From positions 1-45,146 of the forward strand of contig CACYZW010000032.1 of NCBI GenBank assembly GCA_902778995.1: DNA of 45,146 bases. Direction: 5' to 3'. Positions 34,439 through 43,463 of this stretch are shown one piece after another. Numbering within the stretch: position 1 is the stretch's first letter; the number at the start of each line of letters is the position of its first letter. The DNA comes from an uncultured Eubacteriales bacterium. GTDB taxonomy: Bacteria; Bacillota; Clostridia; Christensenellales; Aristaeellaceae. The notes under the pieces are model-generated. The model was not told the origin of the DNA. It saw nothing but the letters and a program-made list of their open reading frames with translations, and searched no databases. A program made the position numbers and the translations under genes.

Positions 34439-35845
34439 ATGTATAGAAAAAACGCATGGGAGCAGTATTCCGCAGAGGAGCGGGCGCGGCTGAACGCCTT
34501 TTCCGACGCCTACCGGGCATTCCTGGACAACGCCAAGACCGAGCGCGAGGCTGCGGCGGAGGCGGAGCGCATCTGCCGGGCGGCGGGCTTCCGCAATCTG
34601 GACGCGCTGATCAAGACCGGCGAGCCCATCGGCCCGGGGGACCGGGTGTACCGCAAGTGGATGAACAAGAGCTTCATGGCCTTCGTGATCGGGCGTCAGA
34701 GCATCGAGCGCGGCATGAACATACTGGGCGCGCACATCGATTCGCCCCGCATCGACGTCAAGCAGAACCCGCTGTTCGAGGATGAGTCCCTGGCCTACCT
34801 GGACACCCATTACTATGGCGGCATCAAGAAATACCAGTGGCTCGCCCTGCCCCTGGCGCTGCACGGCGTGATCGTGAAGCGGGACGGCGACACCGTGGAG
34901 GTGAGCATCGGCGAGGCGGAGGACGACCCGGTGCTGTGCATCACCGACCTGCTGCCCCACCTGGCCCACGAGCAGATGGAAAAGGCCGCGTCGAAGTTCA
35001 TAGACGGCGAGGCGCTGAACATACTGATCGGCAGCCAGCCCGAATGCGGCGGGGAGAAGGACGGCGAGAAGGCCGAGGCAAAGAAGGACGCTGTGAAGCG
35101 GGCCGTGCTGTCGGTGCTGAAGCGGGACTGGGGCGTCGAGGAGGAGGATTTCGTATCCGCCGAGCTGGAGGCCGTGCCTGCGGGCCGCGCCCGGGACGCG
35201 GGCCTGGACCGCAGCATGATACTGGCCTACGGCCACGACGACCGGGTGTGCGCCTATCCCAGCCTGATGGCCCTGGCCGACGTGGACGACGTGCCCGAGC
35301 GCACGCTCTGCGCGGTGCTGGCCGACAAGGAGGAAATCGGCAGCGTGGGCGCTTCCGGCATGAATTCCCACTTCTTTGAAAATACCGTGGCCGAGCTGAC
35401 CGCACTGCTGGGCTACGAGGGCGAGCTGGCCGTGCGCCGGGCGCTGCAAAACAGCCGCATGCTCTCCAGCGACGTGAGCCCCGCCTACGACCCCGCCTAT
35501 CCCGGCGTGTTTGAAAAGAAAAACCAGGCCATGCTGAACCTGGGCGTGTGCTTCAACAAGTACACCGGTGCCCGGGGCAAGAGCGGCGCCAGCGACGCCA
35601 ACGCCGAATATATGGCCGCCGTGCGCCGGGTGATGGACGAGGCGAACGTGTGCTGGCAGACCAGCGAGATCGGCAGGGTGGACGCCGGCGGCGGCGGGAC
35701 CATCGCCTGGCTGTGCGCCAAGTACGCCATGAACGTGATCGACTGCGGCGTGCCCGTGCTTTCCATGCACGCGCCCTGGGAGCTTGTCTCCAAGGCCGAC
35801 CTGTGGGAGGCGTACAAGGGATACTGCGCTTTCCTGGGGATTTGA
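34439..35845 (+). CDS. M18-family aminopeptidase
   Basis: A 468-residue zinc aminopeptidase of the aspartyl aminopeptidase/aminopeptidase I class. GAHIDSPRIDVKQNPL and DTHYYGGIKKYQW hold the first metal ligands, DKEEIGSVGASGMNS the catalytic Glu pair, and MHAPWELVSKADL the last His. The Lys/Glu-rich loop (~residues 200-225) is typical of the clostridial subgroup. It is cytoplasmic, probably a dodecamer, trimming N-terminal acidic or hydrophobic residues. AGGAGG precedes the ATG. A strong bidirectional terminator follows. Confidence 0.93.
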   Translation: MYRKNAWEQYSAEERARLNAFSDAYRAFLDNAKTEREAAAEAERICRAAGFRNLDALIKTGEPIGPGDRVYRKWMNKSFMAFVIGRQSIERGMNILGAHIDSPRIDVKQNPLFEDESLAYLDTHYYGGIKKYQWLALPLALHGVIVKRDGDTVEVSIGEAEDDPVLCITDLLPHLAHEQMEKAASKFIDGEALNILIGSQPECGGEKDGEKAEAKKDAVKRAVLSVLKRDWGVEEEDFVSAELEAVPAGRARDAGLDRSMILAYGHDDRVCAYPSLMALADVDDVPERTLCAVLADKEEIGSVGASGMNSHFFENTVAELTALLGYEGELAVRRALQNSRMLSSDVSPAYDPAYPGVFEKKNQAMLNLGVCFNKYTGARGKSGASDANAEYMAAVRRVMDEANVCWQTSEIGRVDAGGGGTIAWLCAKYAMNVIDCGVPVLSMHAPWELVSKADLWEAYKGYCAFLGI

Positions 35846-35851
35846 AGCATG

Positions 35852-35893
35852 CGAAAGCCCATGCCGGTGAAGCCGGCATGGGCTTTCGTTTTA
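35852..35893. terminator. bidirectional terminator between the aminopeptidase and GGDEF genes
   Basis: A perfect 16-bp stem (35852-35867 with 35873-35888), a 5-nt loop TGAAG, followed by a T run on the plus strand. It serves the convergent genes and slightly overlaps the GGDEF stop codon. Confidence 0.85.
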
Positions 35894-37039
35894 CCGCTCG
35901 TGCTCGCCGGGGCGCGCGCGCTTGATCTTGTACAGCTCGCTGTCGGCGGCTTCGATCAGGGCGTTGGCGTCCATGCCGGGATGGAATTCGCCCACGCCGA
36001 TGCTGAAGGCCAGCTTGTAGGGCTTGTTGGAGGATTTGTTCAGGTTTTCCAGGTTTTCGTGAATGCTCGCCAGCAGGGCGTCGGCCTCCGCCTTGGTGGA
36101 TTCGATCACCACGATGAATTCGTCGCCGCCGTAGCGGGCGATATACGGCCTGCGCCGATAATTCCCGCAGGCCATCTTCAGGGCCTTGGCGGCGCGGATC
36201 AGCGCGTCGTCGCCCTCCAGGTGGCCGTAGGTGTCGTTGATCTTCTTGAAGTAATCCAGATCCATCATGAACAGGAACAGCCTTTCAGAGTGGTTGAGCA
36301 CCTTGTAATCCAGGAAGCTCAGCAGGTTCTGGCGGTTGTTCACCTGGGTCAGCTTGTCCATGGAAATCTGCTGGGTGGAGGTGCCCATGTAGAGGCACAG
36401 CAGCTCTATGGTGATGGCCACGCAGATGATCGGGAAGGCCTCGCCCGCCAGCGACAGCACCCAGGCCACCGCCAGGCACAGCGGGAACGATGCCACCAGG
36501 CGCATGTGTCCCCGCTTGATGGGGTCGGTTTCATGGGAGGCGTATATCAGCAGCTTCACGCTGAAGGCCGCCGTCACGGCCACCAGTATGCCCATCTCCA
36601 GATGAAACAGCATGCCCCGGGTGTAGCCATGCTCGTCGATGACGAACAGGCGATGGGTCCACAGGTTGCTGACGATCAGCCCCGCCATGGCCAGAAGCGG
36701 TATGGACGAGAGCACCACCCGCTTGCGGGTGATAAACAGGTTGCCCCGGCATTCGGTATCGGCGTAGCCGCACCAGGCGAACACGCCGAAGCAAAGCATG
36801 ACGTGGTAGACCGTCTTGAACAGCCAGGAGGCGTGGCGGGTCAGAAAGAGCGGCGGCAGGATGCGGTCGAACAGCGTGAACAGGAAATTGGCGATAAAGC
36901 TGACCAGGAAGCCGATCAGCGCAGCGTGCAGCCAGCGCTCCGACGCAGAATGGGAGGAGCGCTGGTCCGACCAGTATTTGCACAGCCAGACGATGATGAT
37001 GCAAAAAAGGTATATCTCTGCGTAAAGTATTGCTTCCAT
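35891..37039 (-). CDS. membrane-bound diguanylate cyclase (GGDEF)
   Basis: A 382-residue protein. The first ~210 residues hold six or more hydrophobic membrane segments with no recognised sensor name; the C-terminal GGDEF domain has the active motif YGGDEF, with MDLDYFKKINDTYGH as the metal-binding strand. The RxxD inhibitory site upstream of GGDEF is absent (RRPYIARYGGDEF). It should make c-di-GMP from GTP without product inhibition through the I-site. The ATG at 37039 follows GGAAGGAAC; an ATG 15 nt upstream lacks a ribosome binding site. It may signal to the adjacent pilus-like cluster. Confidence 0.92.
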   Translation of the reverse strand: MEAILYAEIYLFCIIIVWLCKYWSDQRSSHSASERWLHAALIGFLVSFIANFLFTLFDRILPPLFLTRHASWLFKTVYHVMLCFGVFAWCGYADTECRGNLFITRKRVVLSSIPLLAMAGLIVSNLWTHRLFVIDEHGYTRGMLFHLEMGILVAVTAAFSVKLLIYASHETDPIKRGHMRLVASFPLCLAVAWVLSLAGEAFPIICVAITIELLCLYMGTSTQQISMDKLTQVNNRQNLLSFLDYKVLNHSERLFLFMMDLDYFKKINDTYGHLEGDDALIRAAKALKMACGNYRRRPYIARYGGDEFIVVIESTKAEADALLASIHENLENLNKSSNKPYKLAFSIGVGEFHPGMDANALIEAADSELYKIKRARPGEHER

Positions 37040-37290
37040 CTGTGTTCCTTCCAATATATATGATCGGGTTGAAATACAAAACCGGCGTCCTTGCGGTATT
37101 GCGGAAACGCCGCGCCGTGCGCCATGCGCCTTGCGCAGAATCTCCTTAATCTATATTATACTACATTTACTTGGATTTTTAAATACAGTGGAACATGTTT
37201 TCTGGCGGAATACCGTAAACTATATGTAAAAGATGCGCCGTAACCAATATATGTAATTAGCGTCGGCGACGATTTTTTTTTATCAAGCCG
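37040..37290. other. divergent intergenic region between the GGDEF and transglutaminase genes
   Basis: It contains a minus-strand TATAAT (37160-37155) without a good -35, a hairpin CGGCGT (37083-37088)/ACGCCG (37107-37112) in the GGDEF leader, and three tandem heptamers TGCGCCA/TGCGCCT/TGCGCAG (37118-37138). No c-di-GMP riboswitch consensus is visible. Confidence 0.5.
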
Positions 37291-37319
37291 TTGCATTGTG
37301 TCCGATGACATGGTATAAT
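37291..37319 (+). promoter_or_regulatory. promoter of the transglutaminase/pilus-like cluster
   Basis: TTGCAT (37291-37296), a 17-bp spacer, TATAAT (37314-37319) with an extended TGG, 33 bp before the start. Confidence 0.8.
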
Positions 37320-37352
37320 TTATCGTGCCAAATTATGAAAGGAATGACAACC

Positions 37353-38171
37353 ATGCGTCGATCCAATTTGCTTCGTGTGGGATTTGAATTTGTTTTGCTG
37401 ATGCTGCTCCTGTTGGCTGCGGGCGTGGCAGCGCACGCGTCCTCCGAGGACGCGGTGTGGCCGGAGAGCTCGGGTACGCAGGTGGCGACGGACGGCAAGC
37501 TGGTCATCGATGCCAGCCACATGGATCAGGGCTACGTCATGTGCTGTGTATCCGCGCCGACCAAGCACGGGCTGAAGGTCCGGGTTACCTTCAACGGCGC
37601 GCAGCTGACCTACGACCTTGACAACGCCGGCGATTACGAAGTCTTTCCGTTGCAGCTGGGCTCCGGCAAGTACGAATTCTCCCTGTTTGAAAACGTCAAG
37701 GGCTCCAAGTATTCCGCCCAGGGCAAGGTCGTGCTGTCGGCGAAGCTGTCCGATGAAAACGCCGCCTTCCTGGTGCCGAACCAGTACGTCAACTACGTGC
37801 GCACCACCAACGCGGTGCTGAAATCCGACGAGCTGGCCACCCAGGGAGACGTGTACAACGCCGTGCTCGATTTCATGCGCGATGAATTCGCCTATGACTT
37901 CGTCAGGGCCAAGACCATCCCGGCCGGCACGCTGCCGGAGATCGAGGAATGCTTCGACAACCGGGCGGGCGTCTGTCAGGATCTGTCGGCCATCATGGTG
38001 TGCATGCTGCGGGTGCAGGGCATTCCCGCGCGGCTGATGATCGGCTACGCCGACAAGTATTATCACGCCTGGACGGTCGCCCTGGTGGACGGGAAGGAAG
38101 TTTTCTGCGACCCGACCCATGAGATCGGCTGTCTCGACGCCAAGAATTACACCACAGAGCGATTCTATTGA
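37353..38171 (+). CDS. secreted transglutaminase-like protease-fold protein
   Basis: A 272-residue protein. N-terminal signal peptide or anchor (MRRSNLLRVGFEFVLLMLLLLAAGVAAHA). A beta-rich region (~45-145) precedes a transglutaminase-like core: Cys in NRAGVCQDLSAIMVCMLR, His in YYHAWTVAL and Asp in FCDPTHE. The family includes extracellular peptidases and cross-linkers acting on cell-wall or surface proteins. The ATG at 37353 fits AAAGGA 9 nt upstream. It lies 63 nt before the PilC-like gene and may process or link the surface structure made by that cluster. Confidence 0.88.
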   Translation: MRRSNLLRVGFEFVLLMLLLLAAGVAAHASSEDAVWPESSGTQVATDGKLVIDASHMDQGYVMCCVSAPTKHGLKVRVTFNGAQLTYDLDNAGDYEVFPLQLGSGKYEFSLFENVKGSKYSAQGKVVLSAKLSDENAAFLVPNQYVNYVRTTNAVLKSDELATQGDVYNAVLDFMRDEFAYDFVRAKTIPAGTLPEIEECFDNRAGVCQDLSAIMVCMLRVQGIPARLMIGYADKYYHAWTVALVDGKEVFCDPTHEIGCLDAKNYTTERFY

Positions 38172-38234
38172 TCTGCGGCCCCGCCGCAAAACATGAAAAC
38201 AATACGCAATACATCAATAACGGGAGGTTTTCAC

Positions 38235-39287
38235 ATGGCCGGTAAGGTGAAACGTGGGCTTGATTCTGCGGAGCTGTCCAGCTTTTGCAGCCAGGTGGCG
38301 CTGATACTCAGCGCGGGTTTGCCGCTCTATGACGGCATGGAGACGCTGGCGGAGACGACAAAGGGCAGCGAATACGCCGACCTGTATGAGAACGTCAGCA
38401 AGGCCGTCAACGAAACCGGTTCGCTGTACCAGGCCCTGCAGCGGGACGACCGCTGGCCCACCTACCTGGTGGAGATGACGGGCATCGGCGAACAGACCGG
38501 CCAGCTGGAAAACGTGATGAACGACCTGGCGGAATACTACGCCCGCGAGGATCGCATACGATCCTCCCTGATCGGGGCGATCACCTATCCCCTGGTGCTG
38601 GGCGTCATGCTGGTGCTGATCATCGCCATCATGCTGTGGAAGGTGCTGCCCGTGTTCCAGCGGGTGCTCAACAGCATGGGCGCGGAGCTGTCCGCCTCGG
38701 GCAGCGCGCTGATGCGCCTGGGCTCCACCATCGGCTGGGTGGTGCTGGCCCTGGTGGCGCTGGTGGTGCTGGCCGTGGTGGTGTGCGCCATACTGATGAA
38801 GACCGGGGCGCGGGAGAAGGTGCTGAACCTGGTGCGCAAGCTCTTCCCGCCGGTCAGGAACCTGAGCATGAAGCTGGCCGCGTCCCGTGTCGCCAGCGTG
38901 CTTTCCATGATGCTGCACAGCGGCTTTCCCACGGGCGAGGCGTTCCGGCTGCTGCCCTCGGTGCTGTCCGACAGCGAGGCTGCCGAAAAGGTGCAGGGCA
39001 TCCAAAAGGATCTGGACAACGGCGCGTCCTTTGCCGACGCGATTTCCAATTCCAAGCTGTTCGACGGGCTGCACGACCGCATGATCCGCATGGGCGTGGC
39101 CGCAGGGCGCGAGGATCAGGTAATGGGCAAGATCGCCGGTCTTTACGAGGAACAGGTGGAGGACGGCATTTCCCGCCTGGTGGGCATCATCGAACCGACG
39201 CTGATCGCCCTGCTGGCGGTGGTCATCGGCGCGGTGCTGCTGTCCGTGATGCTGCCCATGGCCGGCATACTGTCCAGCATGCTGTGA
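38235..39287 (+). CDS. PilC/GspF-like inner-membrane platform protein
   Basis: A 350-residue T2SS/T4P platform protein with two GspF domains: FCSQVALILSAGLPLYDGMETL..YLVEMTGIGEQTGQLENVMNDLAEYY, then two close TM segments (~110-185), then VASVLSMMLHSGFPTGEAFRLL..MIRMGVAAGREDQVMGKIAGLYEEQV and a last TM (~325-350). It anchors the assembly ATPase to the membrane. GGGAGG precedes the ATG at 38235. First secretion gene of the cluster. Confidence 0.93.
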   Translation: MAGKVKRGLDSAELSSFCSQVALILSAGLPLYDGMETLAETTKGSEYADLYENVSKAVNETGSLYQALQRDDRWPTYLVEMTGIGEQTGQLENVMNDLAEYYAREDRIRSSLIGAITYPLVLGVMLVLIIAIMLWKVLPVFQRVLNSMGAELSASGSALMRLGSTIGWVVLALVALVVLAVVVCAILMKTGAREKVLNLVRKLFPPVRNLSMKLAASRVASVLSMMLHSGFPTGEAFRLLPSVLSDSEAAEKVQGIQKDLDNGASFADAISNSKLFDGLHDRMIRMGVAAGREDQVMGKIAGLYEEQVEDGISRLVGIIEPTLIALLAVVIGAVLLSVMLPMAGILSSML

Positions 39288-39325
39288 CGGATTCACGCAT
39301 TGCCGAATAAGGAGGCGACGGGCGA

Positions 39326-39634
39326 ATGGCATACAAGCGGGAGATTGCGATCGTGCTGCTGATGATATTGCTGCTGTGCGGGGCCTGGATATTGATTACC
39401 CGCGTGGGCAGCAGCAGCGGCGCGGCTCAGACGGAATTTGTAACCAAGGCTGTGCACAACGCCGCGCTGACCTGCTACGCGGTGGAGGGGGCCTATCCCA
39501 GCAGCCTGGAATACCTGCGCTCCAACTACGGCCTGGCCTACGATCAGTCGAGATACATGGTTCGCTATGATTCGTTCGGTTCGAATCTGATGCCCGATAT
39601 TTCTGTGACGGAAGTGGAGGCGAGCGATTCGTGA
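39326..39634 (+). CDS. small pilin-like membrane protein (102 aa)
   Basis: One N-terminal TM helix (EIAIVLLMILLLCGAWILI) and a ~75-residue outer part with CYAVEGAYPSSLEYLRSNYGL, a phrase typical of type II/IV pseudopilin-like proteins (YPxSLxxL). The G/E prepilin-peptidase cleavage site is not classical. AGGAGGCGAC precedes the ATG. Its stop overlaps the next GTG start by 4 nt (GTGA). Confidence 0.75.
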   Translation: MAYKREIAIVLLMILLLCGAWILITRVGSSSGAAQTEFVTKAVHNAALTCYAVEGAYPSSLEYLRSNYGLAYDQSRYMVRYDSFGSNLMPDISVTEVEASDS

Positions 39635-40116
39635 GCGGAAATCACAAGACGGTGCAGCACAGCATGCAGGGCGTGTTCGTGTTCGTGTTGCTGGGGCTGT
39701 TCGCGGTGATGTCCACGCTGATGGTGCTGCTTGGGGCGCAGATGTACCGCAACACGGTGGATCGGGCCGCGGCGAACAACGAAGACCGCGTGCTGGGCGC
39801 GTATGTGCGCAGCATGATTCGCGCCGAGGACGCGGCGGACGCCATGGAAACCGGCGAATACGACGGCGTAAAGACGCTGGCGATGCGCGAGGATCTTGAC
39901 GGCGAGGTCTACGTCACCTGGCTTTACTGCTATGAGGGCCAGCTCTACGAGTGGTTCACCAGCGACGACGGCTACTTCAACCCCACGTCCGGCACGGCCA
40001 TCTGTCCGGCGCAGCGCTTTGAGCCCCGGCTGGAAAACGGCCTGCTGACCGTGGACATGACCAACGGCAAGGGCGAGCAGGAGACGGTGTGCGTGGCCCT
40101 GCGCTGCGCGAAGTAG
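39631..40116 (+). CDS. DUF4860-like membrane protein (161 aa)
   Basis: An N-terminal TM (~14-36, GVFVFVLLGLFAVMSTLMVLLGAQMY) followed by an extracytoplasmic domain (YVRSMIRAEDAADAMETGEYDGVKTLAM..) that matches my memory of DUF4860 proteins found in clostridial pilus-like operons. Start is GTG overlapping the previous stop. Function unknown; probably a minor subunit. Confidence 0.78.
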   Translation: MSGNHKTVQHSMQGVFVFVLLGLFAVMSTLMVLLGAQMYRNTVDRAAANNEDRVLGAYVRSMIRAEDAADAMETGEYDGVKTLAMREDLDGEVYVTWLYCYEGQLYEWFTSDDGYFNPTSGTAICPAQRFEPRLENGLLTVDMTNGKGEQETVCVALRCAK

Positions 40117-40128
40117 AAGAGGTGCGAG

Positions 40129-40557
40129 ATGAGAAACAAGAATCGATCCAACGTGCTCTTGGTTGAAATCCTCATCGCGGTGCTTTTCTTCATGCTGTCC
40201 GCCACGGTGCTGGTGAAGGTGTTTGCCGCGGCCAGGAACATGACCGTGCGCGCCGGTGTGGAATCGGTGGCCGTCGCCGATGCCCAGAACGTGGCTGAGA
40301 AGCTGTACGCCGCCGGGGACATCGACGCCACGCTTTCGGAGATGGGCTTCTTCAGCTCCCACGGCGCGTGGACCCTGGATCGCGGCGATTATACGCTGTA
40401 CGTCGCCGGTCAGAGTGCGCCCACCGAGGCGGGCGAATTGTGGAGCGGTACGGTGAGCGCATTTTACAAGCTGCGCAATCTCGATGCCGCCCGTGCCGAG
40501 GATGAGGAGCTGTTTTCGCTGACCTGCACGCGATACAAGGGGGTGGCGATGCCATGA
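40129..40557 (+). CDS. pseudopilin-like protein (142 aa)
   Basis: The N-terminus NVLLVEILIAVLFFMLSATVLVKVFAAA resembles the hydrophobic pilin helix including a Glu near +5, without a clear G before it. The remaining ~100 residues are extracytoplasmic and acidic. The next start overlaps its stop by 4 nt. Probably a minor pilin of the same structure. Confidence 0.72.
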   Translation: MRNKNRSNVLLVEILIAVLFFMLSATVLVKVFAAARNMTVRAGVESVAVADAQNVAEKLYAAGDIDATLSEMGFFSSHGAWTLDRGDYTLYVAGQSAPTEAGELWSGTVSAFYKLRNLDAARAEDEELFSLTCTRYKGVAMP

Positions 40558-40997
40558 GGCGCAAGAGCAACGTGTCCTTCGGTCCCGGCGCCGCTTCCCT
40601 GATATTGATCGTGGTGATACTGAGCATGGGTGTGCTGGGCATGCTGGCGCTGATGAACGCCCGGAACGACGCCCGGCTGAGCGACCGCAGCCTTGAGGTG
40701 GTGGCCGCCGGCTTTGCCCTGAACGACCAGGCGGAGCGGAACGTCGCAGAGCTGGACGCCGTGCTTGTGCGATGCGCGGCGGCGACCTACTCGGACGAAG
40801 CCTATCTGAACGCGGTGCGCAGCAACCTGCCGGACGGCATGCTGATGGGCGAGGGCGAGAGAATCGTCAGCTGGGAGCTTACCGACGGCCTGCGTACATT
40901 GAGCTGCGCCGTGGAAATATTGCCCCAGGGCGAGGCGGAACGGCTGCGCTGGCACGAGCACCGGCTGACGGCGGTAACGGAGGACGTATGGAACTGA
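40554..40997 (+). CDS. minor pilin-like protein (147 aa)
   Basis: TM helix at ~14-36 (AASLILIVVILSMGVLGMLALMNA) followed by a helical neck (ARNDARLSDRSLEVVAAGFALNDQAERNV) and a small outer domain. GspI/GspK-like layout, but no specific family is recognised. Overlaps the previous gene by 4 nt and the PilT-like gene by 10 nt. Confidence 0.72.
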   Translation: MRRKSNVSFGPGAASLILIVVILSMGVLGMLALMNARNDARLSDRSLEVVAAGFALNDQAERNVAELDAVLVRCAAATYSDEAYLNAVRSNLPDGMLMGEGERIVSWELTDGLRTLSCAVEILPQGEAERLRWHEHRLTAVTEDVWN

Positions 40998-42040
40998 GAG
41001 AATTATTGCGCAAGGCCTATGAATTGGGCGGATCGGACATATTTATCATACCGGGTGCGCACGTGACCTGCAAGGTCAAGGGCGATATGAAGCACCTGAC
41101 CGACGAAATTGTGAAGCCTTCGGGCACCGAGGCGCTGGTGCGGGAGGCCTATGAGATGGCGCACCGCGACATCGGCAAGCTGTACGAGGATGGGGACGAC
41201 GATTTCTCCTTCGCGCTGGCGGGACTGAGCCGCTTCCGCTGCAACGCCTATGTGCAGCGCGGCACCATAGCGGCCACCTGCCGCATGGTGGCCTTCGGCC
41301 TGCCGGATCCCCGTTCTCTGGGGATTCCCGACCTGGTGATGGAGCTGACCAAGAACCTGAACGGCATGATTCTGGTCACCGGCCCCGCCGGCAGCGGCAA
41401 GAGCACCACGCTGGCCTGCATGGTGGACCGCATCAACACCACCCGCCACGGCCATATCGTGACCATCGAGGATCCGATTGAATACATCCACAATCACAGG
41501 CAGTCGCTGGTCAGCCAGCGCGACGTGCCCAACGACGTGCCCACCTTCGCCCGCGCCCTGCGTGCGGCGCTGCGACAGGCCCCGGACGTGATTCTGCTGG
41601 GCGAGATGCGCGATCTGGAATCCATACGCATCGCCATTACCGCCGCCGAAACCGGCCATCTGCTGCTGTCCTCGCTGCACACCACCGGCGCGTCCAAGAC
41701 CGTGGACCGCATATTGGATACCTTCCCCGCCGAGCAGCAGGCCCAGGTTCGCATGCAGCTTTCCATGGTGCTGCGGGCCGTGGTTTCCCAGCGCCTGGTG
41801 CCCAAGAAGGAGGGCGGCCAGATCGCCGTGTTCGAGGTCATGACGGTGAATCCTGCGGTGCAAAACCTGATCCGCGACGGCAGGACCCATCAGATCGACA
41901 ACGCCATCTTCGGCGGCGCGGGGCAGGGCATGATCTCCATGGACGGCGAGCTGCAGCGCCTCTATCGCGCGGGAACCATCACCCGCGAGGTGGCGCTGAC
42001 CTACGCGGTCAACCCGGAAACGCTGGCAAAGCGGCTGTGA
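40988..42040 (+). CDS. PilT-like type IV pilus/secretion ATPase
   Basis: A 350-residue hexameric ATPase of the GspE/PilT superfamily. Walker A GPAGSGKSTT, Asp box HIVTIEDPIEY, Walker B VILLGEMRD, and His box LLLSSLHTTGA, with PilT-type C-terminal QRLVPKKEGG..FEVM. The length and short N-terminal domain fit PilT (retraction) rather than PilB or GspE. No PilB is encoded here, so this enzyme may drive both motions, or the partner lies elsewhere. The ATG at 40988 overlaps the previous gene by 10 nt. Confidence 0.93.
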   Translation: MELRELLRKAYELGGSDIFIIPGAHVTCKVKGDMKHLTDEIVKPSGTEALVREAYEMAHRDIGKLYEDGDDDFSFALAGLSRFRCNAYVQRGTIAATCRMVAFGLPDPRSLGIPDLVMELTKNLNGMILVTGPAGSGKSTTLACMVDRINTTRHGHIVTIEDPIEYIHNHRQSLVSQRDVPNDVPTFARALRAALRQAPDVILLGEMRDLESIRIAITAAETGHLLLSSLHTTGASKTVDRILDTFPAEQQAQVRMQLSMVLRAVVSQRLVPKKEGGQIAVFEVMTVNPAVQNLIRDGRTHQIDNAIFGGAGQGMISMDGELQRLYRAGTITREVALTYAVNPETLAKRL

Positions 42041-42121
42041 CGCCTGTGCGATAACAGTCGGCATTGAGCGCCCGCGGGCGCTTGGATATATACATACCTA
42101 TTTGATTGGAGGATTGACCAC

Positions 42122-43348
42122 ATGGCGGATACCGTGCGGATTACGATGATGGGGAACTTCCTCATTTATATCAATGAACAGCGTGTTGAAAACCCGGTCA
42201 GTAAATCCCGCAAGGGTACTGCGCTGATGGAGTTCCTTGTGCTTCACAGGGGGCGCTCCGTGCCCAATCCCCAGCTGTTGCATGCCCTGTGGCCGGAACA
42301 CAGCGTTTCCAATCCGGAAAACGCGCTCAAAACGCTGGTCAGCCGCATGCGCACGCTTTTGAACCAGATGTCCGACGGCATGGGCAGCTGCATCGTATCC
42401 GACCGAGGCGCCTATCACTGGCAGAGCCTTCCGGATATGAAGATCGACGCGCTGGAGCTGATGGATCTGTTCGACGCGGTGCCTCTGGAGCGCGATCCGG
42501 CGCGCCAGCGGGAGCTTTACAAGGGGATACTGGAGCTGTACCAGGGCGATTTGTATCAGACCGGTGATTTGGACGGCGACGCGGGCTTTGCCCAGCAGCT
42601 GCACACCCAGTATCTTACGTCGGTGTACAACTATATCGAGCTGTTGCGCAAGGCGGAGGACTACAATGAAATCTGCAGCGTGTGCCGCTCTGCCCTCGAG
42701 GTGGACAGCTTCGACGATCGGCTGCACATCGAGCTGATGAAGGCCATGATCAGCATGAACCGCACCAGCGACGCTCTGGTGCAGTACAAGCACGCCACAA
42801 ACCTGACCTATCGCTATCTGGGCGCGCCCCCCAGCCCCGAAATGGCGGCCTTCTATCAGGAGATGAGCCGCACCCGCCAGACGCTGAAGGAAAACCTGGA
42901 GGCCATTCGCCAGGAGCTGCACAACAGCAGCGACGAGCGCGGCGCCTTTGTGTGCGACTACGAGATGTTCAAGGCCATCTATAACCTGGAGATGCGCAAC
43001 CTGGAGCGCCTGGGCACCACGATGTTCCTCGGTATCATCATGGTGGGCGAATCAGAGGACGGCAACTACGACAGCATTCGCCAGGAAAACATCATGAACG
43101 GCCTGGTGGAAATATTGCGCGACAACCTGCGCAAGGGGGACATCATCACCCATTTCAGCACCAACGTGATCGCGCTGCTGCTGCCCACCGTGAATTACAA
43201 GACCGGCAACATGGTGATGGACCGCATACGCAAGCTGTTCTTCCAGCGCTTCCCCAATTCCGACATCCCCTTCAACTACCGCCTGGGTCTGTTGGGTAAG
43301 GACGCCTTCACCGTTCCCGCAAAGGAAGCGGAGGCCGAACAGGGATAA
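42122..43348 (+). CDS. SARP/BTAD regulator with degenerate GGDEF tail
   Basis: A 408-residue protein. An N-terminal winged helix of the OmpR/SARP type (residues ~5-100, SKSRKGTALMEFLVLHRGRSVPNPQLLHALWP..ALKTLVSRMRTLL), a BTAD/TPR region (~110-265, LYQGDLYQTGD..YNYIELLRKAEDYNEICSVCRSALEVD), and a C-terminal domain (~300-400) that threads onto GGDEF: LGIIMVGESED..LRDNLRKGDIITHFSTNVIALLLPTV, where FSTNV replaces GGDEF. It probably binds DNA and maybe a nucleotide without catalysis. Start ATG with TTGGAGGA upstream. It follows the PilT gene and likely controls the cluster. Confidence 0.85.
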   Translation: MADTVRITMMGNFLIYINEQRVENPVSKSRKGTALMEFLVLHRGRSVPNPQLLHALWPEHSVSNPENALKTLVSRMRTLLNQMSDGMGSCIVSDRGAYHWQSLPDMKIDALELMDLFDAVPLERDPARQRELYKGILELYQGDLYQTGDLDGDAGFAQQLHTQYLTSVYNYIELLRKAEDYNEICSVCRSALEVDSFDDRLHIELMKAMISMNRTSDALVQYKHATNLTYRYLGAPPSPEMAAFYQEMSRTRQTLKENLEAIRQELHNSSDERGAFVCDYEMFKAIYNLEMRNLERLGTTMFLGIIMVGESEDGNYDSIRQENIMNGLVEILRDNLRKGDIITHFSTNVIALLLPTVNYKTGNMVMDRIRKLFFQRFPNSDIPFNYRLGLLGKDAFTVPAKEAEAEQG

Positions 43349-43366
43349 AGGCCGGGAAAACAGGTT

Positions 43367-43394
43367 AGGAGGGAGGGCAATAGCCCTCCCTCCT
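43367..43394 (+). terminator. hairpin after the SARP gene
   Basis: A perfect 12-bp stem AGGAGGGAGGGC/GCCCTCCCTCCT with loop AATA. No T run follows, so termination efficiency is uncertain. Confidence 0.6.
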
Positions 43395-43463
43395 GCCGTT
43401 GTACCGCACATACCCGTCGGGCATACGGCGCTGCGTCGCAGCATGGATTCAGGTATTTTATAG

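Noticed and set aside
37040-37290. c-di-GMP riboswitch before the GGDEF or transglutaminase genes
   Set aside because: No GEMM-like conserved core could be found on either strand.
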